Of a DNA stretch of 64,000 nt, positions 1 through 8,201 are shown one piece after another. The notes beneath the pieces are model-generated. The model searched no databases. It saw only the letters and a program-made list of their open reading frames with translations, and had not been told where the DNA came from. The translations under genes and the position numbers were made by a program. The first letter of the stretch is position 1, and each line of letters begins with the position of its first letter. This stretch comes from an uncultured Planctomycetota bacterium (lineage in GTDB: Bacteria > Planctomycetota > Phycisphaerae > UBA1845 > UTPLA1), in contig CAADGE010000020.1 of NCBI GenBank assembly GCA_900696465.1, positions 1 to 64,000 of the forward strand, in the 5' to 3' direction.

Positions 1-49
1 GCCGCCAGAACTTCTCTTTCTTCAGATCACGACTTCCCTCGCGCGGCAT
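1..49 (-). CDS. 5' end of a gene leaving the window (possible IS66-type accessory ORF)
   Basis: An ATG on the minus strand at 49 is preceded at good spacing by GGAGGTGGGT, a strong ribosome binding site. Only sixteen codons lie in the window (MPREGSRDLKKEKFWR). The run of charged residues before K-x-FWR recalls the start of the small helix-turn-helix ORF of IS66-family elements, but sixteen residues cannot prove it. If so, bases 50 to about 190 would be the end of the element. That stretch holds GTTAGC/GCTAAC as an inverted repeat (149-164) and a further GCTAAC at 181-186. The start is well supported; the identity is a guess. Confidence 0.4.
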   Translation of the reverse strand, partial: MPREGSRDLKKEKFWR

Positions 50-587
50 ACCCACCTCCGTCTATTACGGAAGCAGCATGCCCGCCTCGCCCAGAGATTG
101 GTAGACGGGGTTGGCCGGACGAATACAGAAAACGGACCGCACCGAAAGGTTAGCCACCGCTAACATAGCACCGCTTCACTGCTAACACGTTGTTATTATT
201 GGCTTTATAGATAGTTCTCTGCGACTCGAGGAGACGATGTTCTCGGTCTGGCACGAGGCGTGTCTATATCAGCTTCGGCGGCGGCATCGGACGCCGCGCC
301 GGGCAGCTTGCTGGGGGAGGCCCATCGAAGACTCGGAACCTTTGGGAGAGGGGTCGCGGGTTTTTCGAGGGCTTCGCCCAGCGGGTTGCTGCTTTAAGTA
401 GCAGTAGGGGTCGCGCCGAGGGGAGTCGGCGCGGCCCCGTTTTTTTTGCGCAATTCTTTGTTGTACGCGTCGTTGCGCGCAGTGACGTTTCGAGGCGCAT
501 ATTTTGGTCTTGACGAGCGTAGCGCAGCGTCGTTACAAAGCAGTGGCGTGGCGCGAAGCTCGGCCACGCAGCTTTGACAAGTGAATA
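50..587. other. Intergenic stretch without a supported gene
   Basis: No convincing gene was found. The long minus-strand reading frame crossing this region has a low-complexity arginine/proline-rich composition and is an antisense shadow of the gene at 930-2009. Recognisable contents are the short GCTAAC repeats near 149-186 and a strong + strand terminator at 407-447. The terminator has no intact + strand gene before it, so bases 200-406 may be the tail of a gene cut away by an insertion or deletion. Confidence 0.5.
407..447 (+). terminator. Intrinsic terminator, orphan
   Basis: A 13-bp stem (GGGGTCGCGCCGA at 407-419 pairing with 426-438, one G-T pair) and a six-base loop are followed by G and a run of eight T (440-447). 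This is a textbook factor-independent terminator on the + strand. No + strand gene lies upstream in the window, and it insulates the riboswitch transcript that starts after it. Confidence 0.85.
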
Positions 588-762
588 GTGCTCGGCACGG
601 AACTCCCGCGTGGGAGTCAAGAGGGAAGGTGGTGCAAATCCACCGCGGTCCCGCCGCTGTAATCGGGGACGAACACCGCACGAAGCCATTTTCGCCGTCG
701 GCGAAGAGAAGGCGCGGTCAGTAGAATGATCCGAAAGCCAGAAAACCTGACCGTGCCGGAGC
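588..762 (+). promoter_or_regulatory. Cobalamin (AdoCbl) riboswitch
   Basis: The closing stem P1 is formed by GGCACGG (594-600) and CCGTGCC (751-757). Inside it are the conserved core GAGGGAAGGTGGTGCAAATC, the CCGCCGCTGTAATCGGGGACG segment, and a B12 box around 735-757 (AGCCAGAAAACCTGACC). Order and spacing fit the cobalamin riboswitch class, which binds adenosylcobalamin or related corrinoids in the nascent mRNA and normally lowers expression. An intrinsic terminator at 851-892 supplies the expression platform, so control is probably by premature termination. The next gene is the secreted dockerin protein at 930, not a B12 synthesis gene or a TonB transporter. Confidence 0.93.
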
Positions 763-850
763 GTCGTTTCCGCCCCGGAACTGGGCAGGAGTCGGCGGCC
801 ATGACGTTGCGCGGGCCTTCTGGTCTTGCGCGCGGCTTTGCGCTTCTTAC

Positions 851-892
851 ACCTCTGCATCCGGGCTTCCGGGTGCGGAGGTTTTCTTTTTT
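851..892 (+). terminator. Riboswitch expression-platform terminator
   Basis: A 14-bp stem (851-864 with 869-882; ACCTCTGCATCCGG against CCGGGTGCGGAGGT, two G-T pairs) with a GCTT loop is followed by TTTTCTTTTTT. It lies between the cobalamin aptamer (ends near 762) and the start codon at 930. It is the obvious on/off switch: ligand binding would be expected to favour this hairpin. Confidence 0.88.
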
Positions 893-929
893 GCGGCGGC
901 GAGAGACTGCCGCGGAGAGGAGTGCAGTG

Positions 930-2009
930 ATGCGCAAGGAGCGTTTGTGCAGGAGTATTTGGTTTACTGCAGCAGGTCTGTGCATGATGTGGCTGCCGCA
1001 GATGGTACATGCCGGAGACGGTGTCACAACCTGGGTAGAGGATTTCGTGGATGATCCGATCGCTGCGGGGCGTTTCGATGTTCCGCACCATCATGATGAT
1101 TCCCGATTCAGCTACGATGTGACCGAGCAACGACTCGTCGTTCACTATGACACCTTCGAACCGACGGCCTGGTATGTTCGCCCGCTTGATGAAGAAGGCG
1201 AGCTGACCCTCGGACTGTGTGACGCGTACGAGTTCTCTGTCACGTTTCGCATTCGCTCCGATGGTTTTTTTGCTGACCCTCACCAGTTTGCACAGATCGG
1301 ATGGGGACTGATCAACACCCAGACAACCGGCGATGATCGAGCCGGCGGCGAAGGTCCGGCCTTCGCGTTCGATGTCGTCGGTTTCGATTACTACCCGAAC
1401 GTCAGTCCGTTTTTTGGCGGACCGACGCTTGGCTCGACGCTGATTCACAGCGACAGCGGCGCGGGGTTCTTTTCGGCGATTGAGTTTGCCTTCGGTGCGG
1501 AGTCTCAGATTGACTCGCATCTCGGCGATGCGATGATTGCGCTCGACACACAGTACACCGCAAATGTGCAGTACGATCCGGCCGATCGCGTCCTGACGCT
1601 GCGTATCCTGCAGGGCAACATACCGCTGGCCATCAATGCCGACGGTGGCGGCGGTCCCGGCGGGCCGGATGGTGATCCGACGACGATCCAGACCTACCTG
1701 TTTCAGGATGCACCGATCGAAGTGAATGCCTTCGCACTGACGGCATGGCAGGACACATTCAATCCATTCGATTCGTCTGTGATCGCGGACGTCGAGATTC
1801 TCCGGATCGTGTTGACTGCGATGCCGGCGCGCCGGGCGGATCTGAACTTCGACGGCGACGTGAACGGGTTGGATGTCGCTCCCTTCGTGGTCGCGTTGCT
1901 GGACGGCCCTGCGGATGCCTGCGTGGCTGAGCGGGCCGATCTCGACGATGACGGTGAGGTGACGCCGGATGACGTCGCCGGCTTTGTTGAGGCGCTGCTG
2001 TCGGAGTAG
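930..2009 (+). CDS. Secreted dockerin-domain protein under B12 riboswitch control
   Basis: Encodes 359 residues. The ATG at 930 is chosen over an upstream in-frame start at 726 because the latter lies inside the riboswitch, a GGAG site precedes 930, and this start gives a clean signal peptide (cleavage after about residue 28, VHA|GDG). The middle part is a beta-rich domain I do not recognise, with a short His/Asp cluster (PHHHDDS) near its start. The C-terminus (about residues 304-358) holds two Ca-binding dockerin type I repeats, DLNFDGDVNGLDV and DLDDDGEVTPDDV. The protein is exported and may dock to the envelope or a partner. Control by cobalamin suggests a role in corrinoid capture or in a B12-dependent process, but no known B12-binding motif is visible. 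The pseudopilin gene follows after 7 bases and may be co-transcribed. Confidence 0.82.
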   Translation: MRKERLCRSIWFTAAGLCMMWLPQMVHAGDGVTTWVEDFVDDPIAAGRFDVPHHHDDSRFSYDVTEQRLVVHYDTFEPTAWYVRPLDEEGELTLGLCDAYEFSVTFRIRSDGFFADPHQFAQIGWGLINTQTTGDDRAGGEGPAFAFDVVGFDYYPNVSPFFGGPTLGSTLIHSDSGAGFFSAIEFAFGAESQIDSHLGDAMIALDTQYTANVQYDPADRVLTLRILQGNIPLAINADGGGGPGGPDGDPTTIQTYLFQDAPIEVNAFALTAWQDTFNPFDSSVIADVEILRIVLTAMPARRADLNFDGDVNGLDVAPFVVALLDGPADACVAERADLDDDGEVTPDDVAGFVEALLSE

Positions 2010-2016
2010 CCGTGCG

Positions 2017-2901
2017 ATGGTGACAGTGCTTTCGAAACGGCGATGCGGGTTTACACTCGTTGAGGTGCTGGTAAGTGCCACAATTATGGCACTCGTGGCA
2101 TCCATCCTTCTTCCGGCGCTGGGCGGCGCGCGTCAGGCCGGCATGGCCTCGGTCTGCATGGGCATGTTACGCAGCGGTGGAATGGCCATGGCGATGTACC
2201 TTGACGATCACGACGGCTCGTTCTGGCCTTATTACCAGGACCATCCCGGTGCCGAGGGGGGGCGCCGGTGGTGGTTCGGTTTGGAGCTGGGAGGGCCGTC
2301 CTCCGGAAGCTGGCAGGGCAATCGGCGGTTGGACAAGTCGGCGGGGTTTCTCAGTCGCTATCTGACTGCGGCAGAGCGCGATCTGGTGTGCCCGAGTTTT
2401 CCGTACCACTCGGGCAAGTACTTCGCGAAGTTTTCACCGGCGGCCGGAGGATACGGCTACAACACCGGCGGGCTCGGCGGGCAGGGCTGGAGCGATTCCA
2501 CCAGTACGCGGCCGCGGAAGATTCAGGAACTCACTGGACAGACTGCGGATGTTTTTGCCCTTGCCGACGGCATCCACTTCGATCGACTTGATCATGGCGG
2601 CGCTGCTCCACTGGAGCAGACCTTCAACGAACCGCCGTATCTGCAATGGCAGGACCCGTCGCTTTTCGATCGCAATGCCGGAGTCAACGGCGGGTACGGG
2701 CACTTTCGCCACCGTCGCAATGCCATGGTGCTTTACGTGGATGGTCACGTCACCGGTCAGCCGCCGCGGCGAGCGCTTCATCCATACAGCCGAAAGGGCG
2801 CGGGACCAGTTGCCAACCTCTCCGACGATCAACTGCGCACGACGGCCGTCGTGCGCGGACGGGTGACGCTGCACGTCGATCGGATCTACGGATTGCCGTA
2901 G
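2017..2901 (+). CDS. Pseudopilin-like protein, prepilin N-terminal methylation domain
   Basis: 294 residues from the ATG at 2017, seven bases after the preceding stop; a longer frame from 1969 overlaps the previous gene. After KRRCG the sequence reads FTLVEVLVSA, so a prepilin peptidase would cut after Gly11 with Glu at position 5 of the mature protein. A hydrophobic helix follows, then a large globular domain. Near the end, HRRNAMVLYVDG matches the H-x9-DG signature seen in the abundant planctomycete pseudopilin-like families. It is exported through a type II secretion or type IV pilus-like machine. The same order of secreted dockerin gene then pseudopilin recurs at 17994-20412. Confidence 0.85.
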   Translation: MVTVLSKRRCGFTLVEVLVSATIMALVASILLPALGGARQAGMASVCMGMLRSGGMAMAMYLDDHDGSFWPYYQDHPGAEGGRRWWFGLELGGPSSGSWQGNRRLDKSAGFLSRYLTAAERDLVCPSFPYHSGKYFAKFSPAAGGYGYNTGGLGGQGWSDSTSTRPRKIQELTGQTADVFALADGIHFDRLDHGGAAPLEQTFNEPPYLQWQDPSLFDRNAGVNGGYGHFRHRRNAMVLYVDGHVTGQPPRRALHPYSRKGAGPVANLSDDQLRTTAVVRGRVTLHVDRIYGLP

Positions 2902-2964
2902 TGCGCGACGCACAGAATTACAGGCGATTGGTGTGCGCCGAACGGCGAGGTTAGAATCGATCGT

Positions 2965-4881
2965 GTGGACGAACACACGCAGACAAAGCTCGAGTTTGAC
3001 CGGATTCGCGAATTGCTTGCGTCGCATGCGAGTTGCGCGCTGGGCAGACAGTTGGCACAACGGATCGCGCCGTCCCGCCGAGCGGCCCAGGTTCGCCTGT
3101 GGCTGACGCAGACGGCGGAGTTTCGGCAGTGGGTTCATGTCCACGGCGACCCGCCTTTGGGCGGTGTTCGAGATGTGCGATCGATGGTTCGCCGTGCCGT
3201 CCCGCCGACCAAGCTGGAGCCCGGCGAATTTGCGGAATTGGCATCCACCCTGGAGGGGATCGGCGCCGTCCGAAGGTATCTGTCACCTTCGGGCGACGCG
3301 CCGGATTCCGTCACGCGGCTTGCGGCCCGTGTGGGGGATTTCCAGCTCATTTCCGAGCGGATTCACCGCGTGATCGACGAGCGCGGCGAAGTCCGCGACA
3401 CGGCCAGCGATCGGCTGTGGCGCATCCGGCAGGAGATCGACAACGTACGACAACAAACGCGAGAGGTTTTTGACAAGCTGCTTCGGCAGCCGGCCATCAC
3501 GCGTTACCTGCAATATCCCAACGCCACTTTTCATGCGGATCGCATGGTCCTCCCGCTCAAGGCGGACCAGCGCGGACGCATCTCGGGGATTGTGCATCGC
3601 AGCAGCGACAGCGGACAGACGTTGTTTGTGGAGCCGGCGGAGGCCGTGGAACACAACAACAAGCGCATCCGCCTGTTGCAGGATGAGTCGGAGGAAATCG
3701 GTCGCATCCTGTGGGAGTTAACCCATCTGGTGCATCTGAATCAGGGCGAATTGCTCGGCACGCTGGAGACGATTTCGGTGATCGATCTTCTCGCCGCCAA
3801 GGTTCGCCTGGCGCGGACCTACCACATGGAGCTGGCAGAGATCAACGATGACCACAAAGTGCTGTTGCGACAGGCACGCCATCCGATCCTGCTGATGCTC
3901 AGTGCAGCGGCGTCGCGGGAAGGTGCGCCACCGCATCCGGTCATTCCGATTGACGTTCGTCTTGGCGACGATTTCGACGTCATGGTCATCACCGGTCCGA
4001 ACACCGGCGGGAAGACGGCGGCGCTTAAGACGGTGGGCCTGCTGGCGCTCATGACCCAGGCGGGCTTGCCGATCCCCGCGGAGGCCGGATCGACGCTGCC
4101 GGTCTTTGATGGCATCTGGATTGATGTCGGTGACGAACAGAGTCTGCAACAGTCGCTCAGCACGTTCAGCGCTCACCTGCGGCGGATACTGGACATCCTG
4201 CAGAAGGCCCGCCGCAATACGCTGGTTCTCCTCGACGAACTCGGTGCCGGAACCGATCCGGACGAAGGGGCCGCGATCGGACGGGCGATCATCGAACACC
4301 TCCTGTCCAGCGGCTGCCTTGCCATGGTCACGACGCATCTCGGTGCGCTGAAGTCCATGGCGCTTGAGACGAAGCGCGTGGACAACGCCGCGGTGCAGTT
4401 CGATCTGGAAACCCTGCGACCGCTCTTTGAACTTCGCATCGGTGAGCCGGGTAATAGCAATGCCATTGATATCGCGGCTCGACTTGGAATGCCGAGGAAA
4501 ATCGTCTCGGCCGCACGCCGTCACCTTACGGGACAGTTTCGAGCGCTGAATCGTGCCATCGGCAGCACGTTGAAGTCGCGTCGAGAGGCCGAACGGGCAC
4601 GCCGCGATGCGGAAATGGCGCGACAGGAAGCCGCACGTGCCACCCTCGCAGCCATGGATCGTGCCAAGGCCCTCGAGGAGCAGTTGAAGCAGTACACGAC
4701 CTGGGTGGAAAAAGTGATGAGTCTGCAGCCGGGTGACCCCGTCCATGTGCGTAAATTCGACCGAGCCGGTCGGGTGGTTCGCGTGAAACTGGAAAAGCAG
4801 CAGGTTTCGGTTGATCTGGGCACGATCGAGGTTGACGTGCCGTTGGCTGATGTGGCATTCGAGCCCGCATGTCCGGAGTAA
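2965..4881 (+). CDS. mutS2: MutS2-family ATPase lacking the C-terminal Smr domain
   Basis: 638 residues with a GTG start. MutS2 proteins are DNA- or ribosome-acting ATPases of the MutS superfamily linked to suppression of recombination and to rescue of collided ribosomes. The core and clamp regions (about 1-320) come first, then Walker A GPNTGGKT at about 344-351 and Walker B LVLLDELGAGTDP near 420. A charged coiled coil follows (about 525-575), and then a KOW-like beta segment (DPVHVRKFDRAGRVVRV). The protein stops there. Family members are usually about 780 residues and end in an Smr nuclease domain, which is absent; the next gene is in another frame and unrelated. I call it MutS2 because of the family-type linker and coiled coil, but nuclease activity should be missing. 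Confidence 0.88.
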   Translation: MDEHTQTKLEFDRIRELLASHASCALGRQLAQRIAPSRRAAQVRLWLTQTAEFRQWVHVHGDPPLGGVRDVRSMVRRAVPPTKLEPGEFAELASTLEGIGAVRRYLSPSGDAPDSVTRLAARVGDFQLISERIHRVIDERGEVRDTASDRLWRIRQEIDNVRQQTREVFDKLLRQPAITRYLQYPNATFHADRMVLPLKADQRGRISGIVHRSSDSGQTLFVEPAEAVEHNNKRIRLLQDESEEIGRILWELTHLVHLNQGELLGTLETISVIDLLAAKVRLARTYHMELAEINDDHKVLLRQARHPILLMLSAAASREGAPPHPVIPIDVRLGDDFDVMVITGPNTGGKTAALKTVGLLALMTQAGLPIPAEAGSTLPVFDGIWIDVGDEQSLQQSLSTFSAHLRRILDILQKARRNTLVLLDELGAGTDPDEGAAIGRAIIEHLLSSGCLAMVTTHLGALKSMALETKRVDNAAVQFDLETLRPLFELRIGEPGNSNAIDIAARLGMPRKIVSAARRHLTGQFRALNRAIGSTLKSRREAERARRDAEMARQEAARATLAAMDRAKALEEQLKQYTTWVEKVMSLQPGDPVHVRKFDRAGRVVRVKLEKQQVSVDLGTIEVDVPLADVAFEPACPE

Positions 4882-4897
4882 GCCGGATCGACCGTTA

Positions 4898-4928
4898 TTG
4901 AACCGAGCGTGGGCGAAACGTATATAAT
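4898..4928 (+). promoter_or_regulatory. Putative sigma70-type promoter of the DUF1702 gene
   Basis: TTGAAC at 4898-4903 and a perfect TATAAT at 4923-4928 are separated by 19 bases, slightly long. The site lies just after the mutS2 stop and 56 bases before the next start codon, so the DUF1702 gene is probably transcribed on its own. Confidence 0.5.
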
Positions 4929-4983
4929 GGGAAGGAGTGGGCGGCGAAGCGCGTTGGCGTCGCGTTTCGGTTGACCGCTTGTC

Positions 4984-6090
4984 GTGGCGAACCGCGCGGA
5001 TCATCTGCCGCCGTGGTTCTTCGTGGTCTGGCTCATGCAACTTGCGATGGTCATGCTGGTCGGGCTGATCGCGGCCCTGGCGATCGCCAGGTACGGTCTG
5101 CCGCTCTGGTATGCCCGAACCATGCGCCGTGGCGGCGCCGCGGAATTGGGTTTTCACGTTCGCGGGGAAGATGCTCCGCTGATTCGCGATCTACACCATG
5201 CCGCCTACCTCGGCGCCCGTGCCAGATTGCTGCGACCGCGCGGTAGCTGGGTCTCGGTGTGCGAGAAGGGCGTTCCGTCGGTGCGCCCCGTGATGATTGA
5301 GGGAGCGGCCTTCGCGCATGCTTCACTCAGTGGTCCGGGCGTCGGCGCGTTGCGCTGGCCGATGGACATGGGGCTGCGGCAGTCCTGGTCGTGGCCGCTG
5401 CATTTCGGCGTGGGCATGTGGGCAGCGGCGCGCTACGGGCGTAATTTTGAAGAAGTCCTGCGGCTCGCGCAAAGTACGGATCCGTGGTACCGCTATCTCT
5501 GTCTGGATGGTTACGGTTACAAATTCGGCCTGTTGGACTTCCTGCGTCAGCCGGGTGTGGTCACGCATTTCGCAGCGGTTCCCGGCTACTACCGGCGGGC
5601 AGTCTTCCAAGGTCTTGGTCGCGCGTTGTACCTGGTTTATCTGAATGATCGTCGCGGGCTGATCGAGATGGTCGGTGATGTCGCGCCCGAGCACGACGAG
5701 GACATTGTCGAAGGTGTGGCTTTTTCGGCGGCGTACATGCATATCGCGCAGCCGGGGCGGGTCGTGGAGCTGGCGCGGGCAGTTCCTTACGAATGGCGTT
5801 CGCACGTGCACCTCGGCATTGTGCTGGGTTTGCGGGTTCGGCAGATGATTGATCCGGCATATCTGAACGAGTGTCTGTCGAAACTCCCGAAGGCGGGGAT
5901 GGAGGCGATTGTCGCGGCGCTGGTGATATGCGATGAACTGGAAACGCGCGTCCGCGCGGATCATCCGGTCAGCGGCTATGGCTTGTGGCGAGAACTGATC
6001 GCCCGACGCCTGGAGCGGGAGCAGATCATGGAGCCGATCTATCGGGAGACGACGGAAGGCCGCGCGGGCAACAGGGGACTGGTGATGTAG
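4984..6090 (+). CDS. DUF1702-family membrane-anchored protein
   Basis: 368 residues from a GTG at 4984; the ribosome binding site is weak and an ATG at 5035 is an alternative. A single transmembrane segment lies at about residues 12-37 (WFFVVWLMQLAMVMLVGLI). The rest matches my memory of DUF1702: an EGAA motif followed by GP and W/G-rich segments, then DPWYRYLCLDGYGYKFGLLD, and PGYYRRAVFQGLGRALYL. DUF1702 is best known from enediyne biosynthetic clusters, where its role is not settled; scattered relatives occur outside them. There is no polyketide synthase here. The convergent neighbour is cystathionine beta-synthase, which gives no functional hint. Confidence 0.72.
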   Translation: MANRADHLPPWFFVVWLMQLAMVMLVGLIAALAIARYGLPLWYARTMRRGGAAELGFHVRGEDAPLIRDLHHAAYLGARARLLRPRGSWVSVCEKGVPSVRPVMIEGAAFAHASLSGPGVGALRWPMDMGLRQSWSWPLHFGVGMWAAARYGRNFEEVLRLAQSTDPWYRYLCLDGYGYKFGLLDFLRQPGVVTHFAAVPGYYRRAVFQGLGRALYLVYLNDRRGLIEMVGDVAPEHDEDIVEGVAFSAAYMHIAQPGRVVELARAVPYEWRSHVHLGIVLGLRVRQMIDPAYLNECLSKLPKAGMEAIVAALVICDELETRVRADHPVSGYGLWRELIARRLEREQIMEPIYRETTEGRAGNRGLVM

Positions 6091-6119
6091 GTCCGTTCTC
6101 GGAAGAGTAGCGTTTTGTT

Positions 6120-7502
6120 CTATTCGCTCGTTGATTCCGTACCTGGGTCCAGGTCGCTGCTTAGGTAAGCGATGAAATCACTCTTGCTCAGCAGGCCGAT
6201 GGGCCGGTTGTTCTCGCGGACGATGATGGCCTGCGCGCCGAGCGAGAGGGCCTTGAAGCCCTTTTCAATCTCCGTGCTCTTGTCCATCTTGGGAAAGGGG
6301 GAGCCCATGACCTCGCCGACCTGCTTGTGGGCAATATCCACATGGTCGAAGACGAGCTGCATCGCCGTGACTTCCTGTACGGAGCCGACGATGATTCCGC
6401 TGTCATCAGCCACGGGTACCTGTGAGATGCCGTTTTTCCGCATCAGGTCGATGGCCTTACGGACGGAATCCTTGACGTGCACGGTGATCAGCGCCGGGGT
6501 CTCGCCCTTGGAGGCGAGGACGTCGCCTAGAGTTGTTCCCTGGCCTGCCGGTGCGAGGAAGCCAAACTGCTGCATCCAATCGTCGTTATAGATCTTGCTG
6601 AGATACCCGCGACCACTGTCGGGAAGCAGAACGACAACAAGCTTATCCGCCGGCAGGTCGGCCGCTACTTTCAACGCCGCGCAAACCGCGGTGCCGCACG
6701 AGCCGCCGACGAGCAGACCCTCTTCGCTGGCCAGACGCCGTGCCATCAGGAAGGAATCCTTGTCGCTGACGTTGATGACTTCGTCCACCAGCTTCAGGTC
6801 GACGGTCCGCGGCACGAAGTCTTCGCCAATACCCTCGACCTTGTACGGCTTGGGCATGCTGCCCGGCGTGTAGATGGAACCCTCCGGGTCAGCTCCGATG
6901 ATGCGAACGTTCGGATTTTTTTCTTTGAGGTAACGGGCCGTGCCGGTGATGGTGCCTCCGGTGCCGATGCCGGCGACGAAGTAATCAATCTTTCCGTCGG
7001 TCTGCTGCCAGATCTCCGGGCCCGTCGATTCGTAGTGCGCCTGGGGGTTGTTCGGATTTTCAAACTGATTTGGCTGGAAGCCGCCTGGTATCTCGGCGGT
7101 CAGTCGATTCGCCACGTTGTAGTAGCTCTCAGGGTTGTTGGCGCCGACGGTGGGGACGGTGACTGTCTCCGCGCCGTAAGCGCGGAGGAGGGCGAATTTC
7201 TCAGGGGCCATCTTGTCCGGCATGACCAGAATGCAGCGATAGCCCTTGATGGCTGCGGCCATGGCAAGGGCTGCACCGGTGTTGCCGCTGGTTGGTTCGA
7301 TGATGGTGCCGCCAGGGCGGAGCTTCCCCTCGCGCTCCGCTGCTTCGAGCATCTTGAGCGCGGGCCGGTCTTTGACCGATCCCCCGGGGTTGAGGTACTC
7401 GACCTTGGCAGCGAGGGTGCAGCGTATTCCGGATGTGACGCGTCGAAGTCGCACCAGCGGGGTGCGGCCGACGTGCTGGAGGATGCTATCGAGGATTTCC
7501 AT
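6120..7502 (-). CDS. cbs: Cystathionine beta-synthase with C-terminal CBS pair
   Basis: 460 residues. It joins serine (or O-acetylserine) and homocysteine using PLP, feeding transsulfuration. The PLP lysine is Lys44 in NPGGSVKDRP. The phosphate- and substrate-loop motifs TSGNTG (71-76), GTGGTITG and GGSCG are all present. Two CBS domains occupy about 335-455; in other family members this pair responds to AdoMet or adenosyl ligands. Whole length and domain order match eukaryotic-type and actinobacterial CBS rather than the shorter CysK/CysM. With the AhcY gene at 10095 it would complete removal of homocysteine from the methyl cycle, although the two are not in one operon. Confidence 0.93.
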   Translation of the reverse strand: MEILDSILQHVGRTPLVRLRRVTSGIRCTLAAKVEYLNPGGSVKDRPALKMLEAAEREGKLRPGGTIIEPTSGNTGAALAMAAAIKGYRCILVMPDKMAPEKFALLRAYGAETVTVPTVGANNPESYYNVANRLTAEIPGGFQPNQFENPNNPQAHYESTGPEIWQQTDGKIDYFVAGIGTGGTITGTARYLKEKNPNVRIIGADPEGSIYTPGSMPKPYKVEGIGEDFVPRTVDLKLVDEVINVSDKDSFLMARRLASEEGLLVGGSCGTAVCAALKVAADLPADKLVVVLLPDSGRGYLSKIYNDDWMQQFGFLAPAGQGTTLGDVLASKGETPALITVHVKDSVRKAIDLMRKNGISQVPVADDSGIIVGSVQEVTAMQLVFDHVDIAHKQVGEVMGSPFPKMDKSTEIEKGFKALSLGAQAIIVRENNRPIGLLSKSDFIAYLSSDLDPGTESTSE

Positions 7503-7607
7503 CGGCGGACGATCTCCAGTTAACTGTACGCACGGCCTGACGGCCGATGATGTGGGTCCGCCGGGGTGCCGGCCGCGGCATGTCCGTGGCGGCGGGTGCC
7601 TGAATAC

Positions 7608-7680
<73 letters not shown>

Positions 7681-7710
7681 GTGAACCCCTGCAGAAGGGG
7701 AGCAGGCGTT

Positions 7711-7739
7711 TTTATAGCGCCTCGGCTTCGAATCGTCAA
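7711..7739 (-). promoter_or_regulatory. Sigma70-type promoter of tRNA-Lys
   Basis: On the minus strand TTGACG (7739-7734) and TATAAA (7716-7711) are separated by exactly 17 bases. The predicted transcript start, near 7704, leaves about 24 bases before the mature tRNA 5' end. This is one of the clearest vegetative promoters in the window. Confidence 0.8.
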
Positions 7740-7876
7740 GCTGTCCTGCTGATCGGTTTCCGAAGGACAGGATGGCTTCATCCTGCTTGACAAACGATGG
7801 CCAGCGAATGACGATGGCATACCGTTGTCACGGCAAGGCGAGGCGGCCCTGTGGACTGCCTTCTGGCTGTGATGAT

Positions 7877-7950
7877 GGGCGTTTAGCTCAGTTGGCTAGA
7901 GCGCCTGCTCGACATGCAGGAGGTCACAGGTTCAAGTCCTGTAACGCCCA
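7877..7950 (+). tRNA. tRNA-Val (anticodon GAC)
   Basis: The acceptor stem GGGCGTT (7877-7883) pairs with AACGCCC, with discriminator A at 7950. The D arm is TTAGCTCAGTTGGCTAGAGC, the anticodon loop is CTCGACATG with GAC, and the T arm is CAGGTTCAAGTCCTG. CCA is not encoded. It is divergent from tRNA-Lys, with about 200 bases between them. Confidence 0.97.
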
Positions 7951-8201
7951 GTTTCGATTCGATGCCCGGCGCGGTGGTATCGCGGCGCGGTCTGCCGGGC
8001 GGAGATCGGTATCCGGACGGCCTGAATACGGCTGGTTCGGAGGGTGGACTGGCCTCCTGAGGTGAGTAAACTTTTCGCGCCGCGGTATCCCAGGGCGCAC
8101 GCAAGCAGTCGGGTTGCGAGGTTTCCGGCTTGCGGCGTTCAACCAGTTTCGTCTGTGCGGTCGCATGACCCCGGGCGGATCGCATATTTGATGGAGCCGG
8201 T

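Noticed and set aside
264-2105. 613-codon minus-strand frame
   Set aside because: Antisense to the riboswitch and the dockerin gene; arginine- and proline-rich with no domain, and it crosses a terminator and a riboswitch. A GC-rich shadow.
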